Origin: Aurelia coerulea
Lineage: Eukaryota > Cnidaria > Scyphozoa > Semaeostomeae > Ulmaridae
Assembly: GCA_039566865.1 (NCBI GenBank)
Contig: CM076943.1
Span: 10,960,001 to 11,024,000 of the forward strand
Direction of reading: 5' to 3'
Length of the DNA: 64,000 bases
Within the stretch, counting starts at the first letter, position 1; the number at the start of each line of letters is the position of its first letter. Positions 37,834 through 49,939 of this stretch are shown in pieces. Under the pieces are notes generated by a model that saw only the letters and a list, made by a program, of their open reading frames with translations, made no database searches and was not told the DNA's origin. The translations under genes and the position numbers were made by a program.

Positions 37834-39000
37834 AATAGACCTTTCCCCTGATTACGTCACACACCTGTCAGCGCATAGTGCATTCTGGGAGTTGTATTTA
37901 ACACGCGATCAGCTGTTTATGTTTTTCTATGGTGATCGTACGGAGTTCTACTTTTATCTCAATATATACAGCGAACAATCGACGAAATTATTGAAAACCT
38001 TTCAACTTTAGCCAACCAGCACATCCCTAGTTTGTTTTAAAACTCTTGCACGGGAACTGGTGCTTCAGAACGAGGAGAAAATGAAGATTCGTCCCAGAAT
38101 AGCGGTAAGAATCCGATGCGGCCTAAAGTGTCTGGAGTGGAAGGAGTAAACAGAAACCGGTGGCTGGAGAGATCACTTGCTGTGTGCTAGCGTTTTTCAG
38201 CAATAGTCAGAGAGACAAAAAACTATTATTTACACGATCCTGAATGGCAAAAATAAAGGAAAACAAGAACTCAGAAAGAGATGGCTGCATATGATTTCTC
38301 GGCAGAATTTCACTCCAGGTCCAGGACACAGGGTATGCTCAAAACATTTCACTGGGGGTCGAAAGACCTGCATGAACAACGTTCCAACAATTGTTCCAAA
38401 AAATAACGGGAAAAAGGAGACGAAAAGAAGGCTTACTTCAAAGGCAAGGATCATGCAATATCGTTGCTTCAAAATATGAACCTGTCCAAAGAGTCACCAG
38501 CGCAGCACCTTCTGATCAACAGTTGGAGAAATCTGCCGAGAAATCATTAGCTATCTCTTTCTGAGTTCTTGCTTTTCCTTGCTTTTTGCCATTCAGAATT
38601 GTGTAAGTGATAGTTTTTTGTCTCTCTGACTATTGCTGAAACACGCTAGCACACAGCAAATGATCCCTCCAACTGCCGGTTTCTGTTTACTCCTTCCACT
38701 CCAGACACTTTAGGCCGCATCGGATTCTCACCGCTATTCTGGGACGAATCTTCATTTCCTACTCGTTCTGAAGCACCAGTTCCTGTGCAAGAGTTTTGAA
38801 AATAGCTAAGGATGTGCTGGTCGAATAAAGTTGAAAGATTTTCAATAATTTCGTTGAATATTCGCTGTAGATATTGAGATAAAAGTAGAACTCTGTACGA
38901 TCACCATAGAAAATCACAAACAGCTGATCGCGTGTTAAATACAACTCCCAGAATGAACTGCGCGCTCACAGGTGTGACGTAATCAGGGGAAAGGTCTATT
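37834..39000. mobile_element. Foldback DNA element (1167 bp) with a THAP-domain fragment
   Basis: The ends 37834 AATAGACCTTTCCCCTGATT and 39000 (complement) match. The two arms, 37834-38233 and ~38596-39000, are inverted copies of ~400 bp, sharing for example 'gcggcctaaagtgtctgga'. The unique centre has an ORF (38291-38479) reading FTPGPGHRVCSKHFTGGRK, the C-x-x-H half of a THAP domain, without its N-terminal half or a transposase. This looks like a non-autonomous derivative of a THAP transposon. No clear target duplication is visible. Confidence 0.75.
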
Positions 39001-39227
39001 TACTGTGATATGTGCCTGACCATATTTGAGTAACTGATCTATATCAACATCAAATAGTGATATCTGACTCGCTAGCATTTGACCACAATTGACTTGAGCC
39101 ATGTTTATATGCTTGGATTCCCTTTAATGATCGAATCGAGCAAGATGAGCATCTCAACAAGAGGGAGCGAATTGGACTATTCTTCTCTCGGTGGCTAATT
39201 CCGGATCTTGAATTACTTGGAGCCTTA

Positions 39228-39557
39228 AAGGGGCTCCGTCGCCAAACAATAAACGAATCCGTAAACTCGCACTTGTCACCAATTATCCGTTGTTCATCCA
39301 TTGTCTTCTGCAATTTGTTTGATGGATTCACCCAAAGCACCAAAATGTGACTGTTAAAAATCCACTTATATCAGAGCAATCGTAGAAGATATGAATGTTT
39401 GGTTTGTTCTGGTTTGTTACTTAGTGAAGTACAATGATCTATGTCCAAACAGCACTTTTCATTTTGAAAAAAATATGAAAATTCCATGTGACATCACCTT
39501 TCAAAAAACTGCAAAAATCGTCGTTTTTTTCTTAACATTTTGATGACGGAGCCCCTT
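39228..39557. mobile_element. 330-bp MITE with 13-bp TIRs
   Basis: AAGGGGCTCCGTC (39228-39240) is matched by GACGGAGCCCCTT (39545-39557). No coding content. From 39558 to 42112 no gene or clear element is recognised. A 'caacctcgttcccagg' end like that of the element at 8646-10124 occurs at 41331. Confidence 0.65.
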
Positions 39558-42112
39558 CAACTTCCAGACCATGAATGCTGGATTAAATATCAGCTATTAT
39601 GGTCACCATATTTTGTATTTCGATTAATCTATTTTGCAGTAATTCTAATCTGATGTACCAAAAACATTTATCACACGATACTTTTTCGATGGTCCTAAAT
39701 GAAAAAAAAATTACCTGTGAATCTCAAATGGGTTTCATCTTTTAGCTTAGACTTTGCCTTAACAATAGGCTTTAGATTTGCAATTTTTTCCGATCTTTAC
39801 GCATCAAGTGTTCCCATCATCATTCAAGACGATAGCTCGAATTTCATTTGTTTCGGTCAGGCAAAACATAGAGATCTCAAAACAGATACACACACGATTA
39901 TACTGTTTTAACAAGTGGATAATTTACTAAGATATAAAATTTTGTCCAAAATATCAATCTAATATATTAATAATTTAAAATTTCTACAGAGTATCCCAAA
40001 AAATATTGTGCCGCTTGTGTGGCTTCTGTGGCTGAGCCTTAGCTTTGATTATCTCGATTCTACACAGTTGCATAGGTAAGGCTTCAACTTTGAGTGTGAA
40101 ACCATGTTTAAGTCAATTAGACAAGTGGTTACTGATATATGGCACAAGGAAGGCAAATTAACTGGATGCCTCAAAAACAGCATTTCCTGAAATCAAGTGA
40201 GTTTTGAAAGGAAGCGTTCTAGCGTTGCATTTAAATGTTCTCTACATTTGTAAACGCTTTGACAGTTGTGTCTTATAGATAAATAACACATTCAAAACTT
40301 TTAAGAATAATGCAGAAAAGTTTAAAATGCAACACTGAGACCCCTCTCCAACAATTTGCTCAATGTTGACGTTGCTGTAGAACAATATGCGCACCGTTTT
40401 AAAGCAGCCACGTATTTTGCCTTTCCTCAGCCATGAATCAACAGTAATTTGATGGATTGACTCAAACAAGGTCTCAAACTCTAAGTTGATGCCTGGCCTT
40501 ATGCAGCTGTCTGAAAAACGAGGCAATTAAAGTTAACGTTCCTCTCCAGCAGCCACACAAACGGTCTCATAAATCAGCCGGAACATTGTTGCTTGTATAT
40601 GGTAATTTCAAGTCAGTAGGGAGAATCATATGCATAGTCTCATCATGACAAGGTATCTCAAGTTCTCAGCCGCACCGTAGTCCCTCTAGATTTCGGCATA
40701 ATGAAAGCAATCGAACTATTTGATCTCAGTGTTAGCATAGAACCACTGCATGCATTGCTCGTCCCAATGAGGAGGAAGCTATACAACTGGCAAAGTACGT
40801 CTAAAGTACCCATGACTTCACGGAGCATGTGACATCCTCCACTTAGAAGGGACAGAGATGCAACCTGCATCTCATGTCTCCTTCAGTGAAGGATATGCAT
40901 TCGCGCAACTTCGTCATCATGTTAGCTCTTGAGACTTCTCTAACTGCAAAGACAGCCAGTCAAGGTTCCAGCACGAGAGACACTTATTTTAAGTACTACT
41001 ATAAAAGACAAAGGGAGCTTTCTATATTGGTAGCCCTGCTGAACAAGCGCAATAGGATCTTGGAGTCCTTTTTGCCTCTCTCGTGGCCGACCACCAAAGT
41101 AAGCCAAACGGCTATCTCGCAGCAAGCATTCTACGGCGTAATGACAACAACAGCACAAAAGACCCAACCGGAAAGAAAAACTGCGGAAACTAAAGCTGAA
41201 TTAAATCGAATAGAGCTCCAACTTCCCCGCTCGTTCGTTGTATTAGCTTATCATTACTGTTGTAGTTGTAGTCATGCAAACGCTTGCTGCAAAATTGCCA
41301 CCTGGCCTACATTCATTACATAAGTGTCAACCTCGTTCCCAGGCCCACCATTGTCTTCCTTAGGTCATCGAGCTGGCCCTAGGAACCAGATTGCATAAGT
41401 GCCTCTAAATTCGCTTGTTGTTGTTGCTGTTATCACTTCCGAAGTCTTGTAGCCACAAGTCAACAGGGGGAGAAAGACAGGAGACTTTTTTAATGAGTCT
41501 ACGCCTGGCCTATTTTCCTGTATGGGAAAGTTTAACCGCCGTATTACGTGTGGCTACAGCAAATAGAAGTGATATTCATTAAAACAATTGTCCATGCAAT
41601 TTGTTTGATTTATTCATGCTGGAATCTTAAGTGTCTCGGGCTGGTACTGATCACTAGAGATGAAGCGTCATGTTGAGGCTATTCAGTTGCATCTTCCTGT
41701 TGAATTGATATGACCATATACGGGCAATAAAGTTTCAGTTGATTTGTGTCATGAACAGAATACAGAGGTACCAAAAACTCTCTCGCCTACCGGTGTCACA
41801 ATGGACATCACTTCTCTTGCATCTCTGAACCCGGAATATTGAGCGATTTAAATTTAACTAAGGTCCCAATATGAAGATTTGATGACGAGGTGATTCGAAC
41901 TGGTACTCTTGTGACATTGGATCGATTTGCTTCATCATGAAGCTTCATCTTGAGGTCTTGATAAAAATCTAAGTCATTCTAAATTCAAGCTTCAGAGATG
42001 TAAGGTGAATGATGGCTATAGTGACACAAGTTGGCAAAAAAGTTGTTGGTACCTCTGGGCCTAATTTTGAAGAAAAAATTAAATTTGATGGACTACAATG
42101 AAATCAAATGGT

Positions 42113-45100
42113 TCATCTTAACTTGTTCAATAAATTCTTGAATCTGCCCTTCTTTCTCTGTCGTTTTCTCTTGTTCTCGTCTTGTTTCTTTTTAAATTCT
42201 CGCCCACAACGACCCGTTGGGCGATTGCATATAGTGCATAATAAACTGTCTTCTCCGTGAATACATGTCATTGTATCAGAACCTTCAGAATCGTCAGAAG
42301 CATCGTCATCAATTGTATTATTGATGATGTTTCGAATTTCATCTTCTGCAGGGGCAACTGTGCCCTGTATTGGTGCATATTGAGCACTGCCAAGGAAGAA
42401 ATTGAAATGTTTATGGAAAAAGTCCAGGGTCACTGTTAAGCTCCTTGGGTCTAATTTGATTTGGGAGAAACAAGAGTGGGCCGTACTAAGAGAGGGTTTA
42501 CTGCAGAAAAGGGTCTCTATCAAATCTTCTTGGGGGGGGGGTACAAATTATTGAAATTTTTGGTCATTTACTTTGTTCAAGATAGTCAAATTTAACCCCC
42601 ATTCTTATCCAAAGCCATGTGAAAATTTACGTCCATCTGCATACTATGAAAATTGTGTGCTACCGGTGTTCCAAAAACAAAAGTGCTTCCCTTTGAGAAA
42701 TCTCAAAAATTTGATTACACGGCCGATGTTCAATTTTATTTTTTTCCCAAGTAGAACAAAGACCAGATTATTTTCAAAAATATATCTGATCTTGTAATTG
42801 GCTTAAAATGTAGCAAATTTAGTCCTTTTTAGGGCTACCTGGTTTTGGATCATACTGCAGAAAGCATTGATGATTGCTAGATCAATTTATTTGCGCATGT
42901 AAAAGCTTCTAATTTGGTTATTAATGACAGAACGAAATGCGCACTATCATTTGAAGCTTCATTGATGATGAAAAATCTGAAGAATTTGATCCTTGAGCAT
43001 TATTGAGTATTTTGCTTAAAAATCATAGCTCAAAATAATGTTTTTGACCGCGTAATTTTTCTACCTTGCTGTATCAAAAGCAAACATTTCATCATCTATG
43101 AATATTTTTGGGTCATTAAAAAACAACTCAAAAAGAAAATGTTATCAAAGGTTTGAAGATCGATTTGATGATTTTTTAAACAGGAGTACTTTTTTGAACA
43201 CCCGGTAGTAAGAAGACGGTCGCAAAGACCCAACACGCCAGAGTGAACAATACATAAAGTCACACTTTCATAATATATGATTTATGTTTGGATATAAATA
43301 GAAGTACCCACCTAGTGCTTGAAGGCCCTTCAACTGGTGTTGTACGATCACTACTGAAATCAGATTCAGAATTATCTTTCATTCCTGGGCTGGAAATTCT
43401 TCGAGAACTACGCCATAAATCTTCAGTTCCACTCGCCAAAAGCAATGAATTGTTTCTAGATGAGGGGGGATTAGCACTCGTTGACTTGACCAGCCACTCT
43501 GTATCAAAGACAGGACGCCTTCCTTGCTTGCTTAACTGGTATTCGTTCTGCTTAACTTCTTCCACCATGTGCCTACTATATGCCACACTTGGTCTTAAAT
43601 GAATTATCTCGTGCTCTCTGATGTGGGTATTGACCCCAAGAGACATACTCCTTGTGTTTTCTGGACGTGCGTTGGTATTGTAATGTATTTGTGGCAGAGA
43701 AAGGGATGCGTCTGGCTCGTTGAATGCCGCCGAGTATGAGAAGGCTGGCTTATGATCGAATCTTGACCAGCGAACGCATCCATTTTCGTCTGTCACTGTT
43801 GCTGGTTTCATGACTGACGCAGTTTGGTTGCTTTTCGCAGCATGGTCCACTTGCAATTCACATTGGTCGTCATTTGCTGCTCCAACATCATTTGTGGACA
43901 GTGATTCCAATACAAGGCTTGAGTTCCCCTCATTCATCGTTTCAGGGGCATTGCTCCCCTCGATCCTTGTCTGTCGAGAAAAGAGAGAAATTCATTTGAC
44001 AATCAATTTGTTCATTCCTTCATCATCAAATCATTTCCGTAATATTTCAAGCCCTGCAGAGATTTTCTAATTACTGCTATGAATGTGTAAGAAATCGGTT
44101 CATTTTGTCCTTAATTCGGCAATGTTTGTCCTCCAAACTAGGTTTTCCTATAAGCTTCAGAAAATATTTCATTTTACACCACAAGTATGGACTCTCCTTT
44201 GTCCACCTTTGGACACTGTATCTCTCCGGATTTTTTTTCGTTGATTTGTTAGACAAAGTTTGTCTGACACTGCAATGAAATAACAGTTTATTTTGCAGAT
44301 ACTCCATGAGAAAAACGGCTTCTTATGGATGTTTATAAGGATGAATGGGGAAAAGTTTTGATTTTGCCTTGAGTGCATTAAAGTAGAGCCGCTTTCTCGG
44401 TTTGTCCACGTTACTTGTATCTCGAGAAATATTCGAGTAAGGTTTAAGAAACTAGTGTAATCGTACGAATTTGTGTAATTAAACATTAAAGACAACTGTC
44501 TCCAAATCTTCAGGCCATGCCTTGATTTTTTTTCATTCACAATGAATCTAATTTGCTCACCTTTTTTCCCTTTATCGTCTCTAGGTCATGCTCTGCCCGT
44601 GAGTTTGCAACCATTAGTGGCGAATTGTTGATCTGAATCCCATCCTGTTGAAAAATCAAGGAATCAATAATATATAATATCCTGTGTTCCATAATTATTT
44701 TTTTCAAGCACTGTAGATATTTTTTCAGGACTGATCGCTTGATTGCATCCTTGCATTGGTTCATTTCGCACTTTATTTGCATTGTCCCTTGTTTGTGCAT
44801 TTTGCAGATCTTTTTCATTTCATGTCTCTATTTATCAACCCATGTATTCATTCATTAATTGTTTCATTTTTTTCTCTCAAATAAAACCAATTGTCTTACC
44901 TTTCTTTTCTTGAATGTCTGTAGGTTATACTCTGCCCTAGAATTTGCCACGATCTCTGGCGCATTGTTGCTCTGAATCCCATCCTGTTGAAAAAGAAAGG
45001 AATCAATGATATATAATATCGTGTGTTCCATAATTATTTCTTTCCTTCAAGCACTGTAGATATTGTTTCAGGACTGATCAGTACATCCTTGCAATGGTTC

Positions 45101-48100
45101 ATTTGCAGTTTATTTGCATTGTCTCTTGTTTATGCATTTTTACATCTGTTTCATTTCATGTCTCTAATTATTAACCCATGTATTCATTCGGTAATTATTC
45201 CATCGTTTTCTGTCAAAATAAAACCAATTTGCTTACCTTTCTTCCCTTTATTGTCTCCAGGTGATACTCTGCCCTTGAGTTTGCAACCATTTCTGGCGCA
45301 TCGTTGGTCTGAATCCCATCCTGTTTAAAAAGAAAGGAATCAATGATATATAATATTGTGTATTCCCTAATTATTTCTATCCTTCAAGCACTGTAGATAT
45401 TGTTTCAGGACTGATCGCTTGATTGCATTCTTGCACTGGTTCATTTCGCACTTTATTTGCATTGCCCTTGTTTGTGCATTTTGCACATCTTTTTCATTTC
45501 ATGTCTCTAATTATCAACCCATTCATCAATTGTTTCATTTTTTTCTCTCAAATAAAACCAATTGTCTTACCTTTCTTTTCTTGAATGTCTTTAGGTTATA
45601 CTCTGCCCTAGAATTTGCCACGATCTCTGGCGCATCGTTGCTCTGAATCCCATCCTGTTGAAAAAGAAAGGAATCAATGATATATAATATCGTGTGTTCC
45701 ATAATTATTTCTTTCCTTCAAGCACTGTAGATATTGTTTCAGGACTGATCAGTACATCCTTGCACTTGTTCATTTGCAGTTTATTTGCATTGTCTCTTGT
45801 TTATGCATTTTTACATCTCTTTCATTTCATGTCTCTAATTATTAACCCATGTATTCATTTATTAATTATTTCATCTGCTTCTCTCAAAATAAAACCAATT
45901 TGCTTACCTTTCTTCCCTTTATTGTCTCCAGGTGATACTCTGCCCTTGAGTTTGCAACTATTTCTGGCGCATCGTTGCTCTGAATCCCATCCTGTTGAAA
46001 AAGAAAGGAATCAGTGATATACAATATCGTGTGTTCCATAATTATTTTTTCAAGCACTGTAGATATTGTTTCAGGACTGATAGCTTGATTGCATCCTTGC
46101 ATTGGTTTATTTCGCACTTTATTTGCATTGTCCCTTGTTTGTGCATTTTTAACATCTCTCTCATTTCATGTCTATAATTGTCAACCCATGTATTCATTCA
46201 TTAATTGTTTCATTTTTTTCTCTCAAATAAAATCAATTTTCTTACCTTTCTTTCCTTGAATGTCTTCAGGTGATACTCTGCCCTAGAGTCTCCCAGAATC
46301 GCAGGTGGATTATTGCTCTGAATCCCGTCCTGTTGAGATAAGAGGGAGATCAATTTGATATTATACTGCTTCATTTATTTACCAACTGAAAAGTATCTGT
46401 TGTTCTCATTGTGGACAGATACAAAGCTAGAATCGATTTCAAATCACCGTTGCTTTTTCCATTATCAAGCTGGTGTGCTGCTTTCGCATTTATTTTTCAT
46501 TAAATACATATAAACCCTTGATAGTTCATTGTTTGAGTCTGGACATTTATAATAAACTGTTAATTCCTTGATTTGCCATTGCTATGCTGTCGTTTGGTTG
46601 TTCATTCGTATCGCTCTCTCTTCGTTGTTCAATGATTTGGCAAGTCATTAGCACTTTCAAGTCTTAATTAATACATTCCTTAATCCTTTTTTCACTTGTT
46701 CATTTATTCATTCTTTCGCTTATTCTGTCAATTTATATTTCTTTCATTTACTGCATCAATATCCATTGATTATTTGTTCATCGTTTCTTTATTTCTCTAG
46801 TCATTCTTGTATTCATTTGCCCACTTTTTCATTTATTCCTTTTATTTTTGTATCTTTAACCAATTCATTCTTTTACTTATTTCCTTATTCGTGCATCTTT
46901 TTTCTGTATTTTCATTATTGTTTTATTGAATCATTTCTTCATATATTCACTCATTCTTTCATCCATTCATTTATTTTCTCATTTATTCACTTACATACTT
47001 CATTCATTCCTTCATTCATTCAGTTCTTCATTGATTTACACATATTAACTTATCTGGTAACTCATTTAGTTATTCGATCTTTAATTTATTCTCCCATTTA
47101 TTTATTCTCTTACATATTATTCCTTTCTTTCGATCACTGCAGAAATGGTTTAACTGGTGATCGTTTCATTACGTTTCTTGATTTATTGGTTAGTTTGTTC
47201 ATTTGTTGAATTCTTTGTTTAATACCTTATTTCTTGTGTCCAGTTGCTTAAATGTTCTGCCATAAGTTTTCTGTAAGCTAGTTGATAATGAAATTGAGTT
47301 GATAGCTCTTATGTATTGTTTTCATCTTTTAATTTCATATCTTCTGTTATTAGCCCATTTGTTGAATCCTTTGTTTAATACCTTATTTCTTGTATCTAGT
47401 TGCTTAAATGTTCTGCCATAAGTTTTCTGTAAGCTAGTTGATAATGAAATTGAGTTGATAGCTTTTATGTATTGTTTTCATCTTTTAATTTCATATCTTC
47501 TGTTATTAGCCCATTTGTTGAATCCTTTGTTTAATACCTTATTTCTTGTGTCCAGTTGCTTAAATGTTCTGCCATAAGTTTTCTGTGAGCTAGTTGATAA
47601 TGAAATTGAGTTGATAGCTCTTATGTATTGTTTTCATCTTTTAATTTCATGTCTTCTGTTATTAGCCCATTTGTTGAATCCTTTGTTTAATACCTCATTT
47701 CTTGTGTCCAGTTGCTTAAATGTTCTGCCATAAGTTTTCTGTGAGCTAGTTGATAATGAAATTGAGTTGATAGCTCTTATGTATTGTTTTCATCTTTTAA
47801 TTTCATGTCTTCTGTTATTAGCCCATTTGTTGAATCTTTTGTTTAATACCTTATTTCTTGTGTCTAGTTGCTTAAATGTTCTGCCATAAGTTTTCTGTAA
47901 GCTAGTTGATAATGAAATTGAGTTGATAGCTTTTATGTATTGTTTTCATCTTTTAATTTCATATCTGCTGTTATTAGCCCATATATTCGTTATTTTTTTT
48001 TCACTAACGCTAAAACTACTTTGATTCACAATATGAAATGAAACTAATCTCTTTATCTGCTTACCTTTCTTCTTCCAGTCTTATTCTTGACCACCTTTGC

Positions 48101-48337
48101 GTTTCTCGGTGGCGTTGGATTTGTTGGTCTTTTTCCGTGCGATGCTTGAGCCATTCCCATGGATTGGGCATCTGCAAAGCTGCTCGCAACGAACATTGCG
48201 TTCGTTTTTTCCATGATTGTCTCGTTCATGCATCTTTCCTTCGATGCCGCTTCATCGCTACCTCCTGGTTGATTGTGCTCTAATACTTCAGCAACTTGAA
48301 CAGAATTGTTCTTGAAGCAAGAGAAAAGGTTGCCCAT
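42113..48337 (-). CDS. Unrecognised gene with six tandem 84-nt exons, 9 exons, 569 aa
   Basis: Exons (minus): 48337-48065, 46329-46246, 45991-45908, 45654-45571, 45320-45237, 44983-44900, 44644-44561, 43970-43312 and 42386-42113. Every junction is GT-AG and in phase (1710 nt). The N terminus MGNLFSCFK fits N-myristoylation at Gly2 plus palmitoylation at Cys7, so membrane attachment is likely. Residues 92-259 are six 28-aa repeats of the type DGIQSNDAPEIVANSRAEYH-L-T. The next exon (residues 260-479) opens with a diverged repeat (RIEGSNAPETM) and is otherwise Ser/Asn-rich without a known domain. The C terminus has a Cys/His cluster (C520, H522, C529, C532, C539) and a Lys/Arg-rich tail. I do not recognise the family. 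An inverted MITE (42663-43205) sits in the last intron. Confidence 0.75.
42663..43205 (-). mobile_element. Mariner-type MITE in the last intron of the tandem-exon gene
   Basis: The ends are TA-CCGGTGTTCCAAAA and TTTTTTGAACACCCGG-TA. Internal sequence is the complement of 48680-49211 (shared 'gcttaaaaatcatagctc', 'ttgctgtatcaaaag' and 'tcatctatgaatatttt'). Confidence 0.75.
44561..46329 (-). repeat. Tandem exon/intron array, six units of ~337 bp
   Basis: The six 84-nt exons of the gene start at 46329, 45991, 45654, 45320, 44983 and 44644, spaced 334-339 bp, and the introns between them are copies too ('aatcaatgatatataatat', 'caagcactgtagatattg'). Units alternate in type: 45654 and 44983 share 'ttgaatgtctttaggttat'-like exons, and 45991 and 45320 share 'ttattgtctccaggtgat'. 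This implies a ~672-bp dimer was duplicated after the monomer. All exons are phase 0-0, so copy number can change without breaking the frame. Confidence 0.85.
46640..47200 (+). repeat. Low-complexity TTCATT-rich intron sequence
   Basis: Degenerate iterations of 'ttcattcatt' and 'cattca'. The 147-codon plus ORF at 46766-47209 is a by-product of this composition (long Phe/Ser/Ile/His runs) and not a gene. Confidence 0.7.
47195..47975 (+). repeat. 156-bp tandem repeat, five units, in intron 1 of the tandem-exon gene
   Basis: 'gttgaatcctttgtttaat', 'gttgcttaaatgttctgcc' and 'ataatgaaattgagttgat' recur at exact 156-bp spacing (for example 47361, 47517, 47673 and 47829). Units are nearly identical, so the expansion is recent. 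Confidence 0.85.
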
Positions 48338-48466
48338 CTTGGCAAATATCGTAGAATTAGTGATAAAATATAAGAAAATATCGATAACTGTGAACAGATA
48401 GTACTTGCACTCCTCCTTGTTTCTTTTAAACCTTGGACTGAAGTTTCCATCCTCTGCATTGCGGCG

Positions 48467-48474
48467 TATATAGG
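48467..48474 (-). promoter_or_regulatory. Possible TATA box of the tandem-exon gene
   Basis: 'gtatatag' reads CTATATAC on the minus strand, ~130 bp upstream of the ATG at 48337, in a region otherwise without repeats. Position is plausible, but nothing else supports it. Confidence 0.3.
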
Positions 48475-48679
48475 TTTATGACATCAGATTAGTAGCTGCC
48501 TTCTGATATTACGTGTGATTGCCGTACTCCTGCGTCGCAGCAAATTTGATTCGCTATGTACGCTTTGCTATTGCTCCTCCGCGCGAGTTGATATACTTTG
48601 CTTCAACTGCTAGCTTTTCAGTAGTTACTACAACATGGATTCAGTTTAATTGATAAAAGAGCATACGTGGAGGGACCTA

Positions 48680-49211
48680 TCGGGTGTCCCAAACAGTAAT
48701 CCTGTTTAAAAAATCACCAAGAACTGATTATCAAAACTTTGATAAAATTTTCTTTTTGAGTCGTTTTGTTAAAGAGCCAAAGATATTTACAGATGGTAAA
48801 ATGTTGACTTTTGATACAGCAAGGTCGAAAAATTACACGTTGAAAAACCGTACCTTGAGCTATAGTTTTTAAGCAAAATACTCTATCTTGCCCAAGAGTC
48901 ACAATTTTCAGACTTTTATCATCACTGAAGTCTCTAATCATAATGCGCATTTCTCTCTGTCATTTATGACCAGGCTAGAAGCTTTACACGCTCAAATAAT
49001 TTGATCTGGCAATGATCAGTGCTTTTTTGCAGTATGATTCAAAACCAGGAGGCCCTAAAGAGAGCTAGATTTGCTATTTTAAACCAATTACAAGATCAGC
49101 TATATCCTGGAGAATGATTTGGTCCCTAATTTACACAAAATAAGAAAATTGAAGACCGTGAATCAAATTTAGGTGATTTTTCAAATGGGAGTACTTTTTT
49201 GGGACACCCGT
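48680..49211 (+). mobile_element. Mariner-type MITE, ~340 bp upstream of the tandem-exon gene
   Basis: The ends are CGGGTGTCCCAAA and TTTTTTGGGACACCCG with TA on both sides. Same family as 42663-43205 but in the opposite orientation. ORFs inside are not transposase. Confidence 0.75.
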
Positions 49212-49697
49212 TACTTCGTAAGGCTGGTATTGCATTCTGTGCAATAATAATCTGCGCCAAAATGTTTAGGAAGCACCCAGAGAACAGGGAGCCCCCTTAA
49301 CAAGTACTAGAATAAAGACTAAACGAAATGCAGCTATTGGAAATAATACGTGGAAAATTTACAATTTTCGACAACGGACCAGCATTTCAAGTTTTTCATC
49401 AAAGCGGTCCTACCTTTGTCCGGTAGCCCGTTTTGGTCATCTTTACTTTTATGGCTACAGTTACTACTTGCTTTCAAAAACAGTAGTTGGTCCAATCTAA
49501 CGGTTTTTGGGACAAACATCGTCAGTGATACATCATGTTAAAGTTGTCCATAAAGTTGAAGGAACATTAGCTATCGTATATAAGCTACTGTAAATACCAA
49601 TTATAAAGAATTTAAAATGATGATAATAATGATCATCGAAAAACCGGTTTTTATCTGAAAGTTTATCAGAAAGACCTTGTCTTGTTGTACCAAATGT

Positions 49698-49738
49698 TAG
49701 TCTGCGGTGCAGACCGTGAGGAGGAGGACCGCAGACTA
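49698..49738. mobile_element. 41-bp hairpin element with perfect 9-bp TSD
   Basis: The ends TAGTCTGCGGT and ACCGCAGACTA are complementary. They are flanked by ACCAAATGT at 49689-49697 and 49739-49747. Confidence 0.65.
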
Positions 49739-49795
49739 ACCAAATGTGGGAACGGAAGATGCTTCAGGGAGGTGATAAAGCTTCAGTTTCACAAC

Positions 49796-49939
49796 CGAGG
49801 GGCATTTCACTCCGAAAAATCTCGTACACCTTTGGCAAAAATTCTTTTGTTTCCAAGAAAAATCCATCAAAAATCCGTACAAATCCTTTTGTTCTGAAAA
49901 AATCTCGTACGCTTTTCCTTAGGAGCGAAATGCCCCTCG
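49796..49939. mobile_element. 144-bp hAT-like MITE, 8-bp TSD
   Basis: CGAGGGGCATTTC at the left is matched by GAAATGCCCCTCG at the right. The flanks TTCACAAC (49788-49795 and 49940-49947) are identical. The inside has repeated 'aaaatctcgtac' motifs. Confidence 0.8.

Noticed and set aside
39050..39343. 97-codon minus ORF considered as a gene.
   Set aside because: It overlaps the left end of the 330-bp MITE and shows no domain or splice sites.
40874..41323. 149-codon plus ORF, with overlapping minus ORFs at 40242-41167.
   Set aside because: No motif could be recognised on either strand, and composition gives no support. A decayed transposase is possible but not shown.
46766..47209. 147-codon plus-strand ORF rich in Phe/Ser/Ile, resembling a membrane protein.
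   Set aside because: It is a TTCATT-type low-complexity intron sequence of the minus-strand gene.
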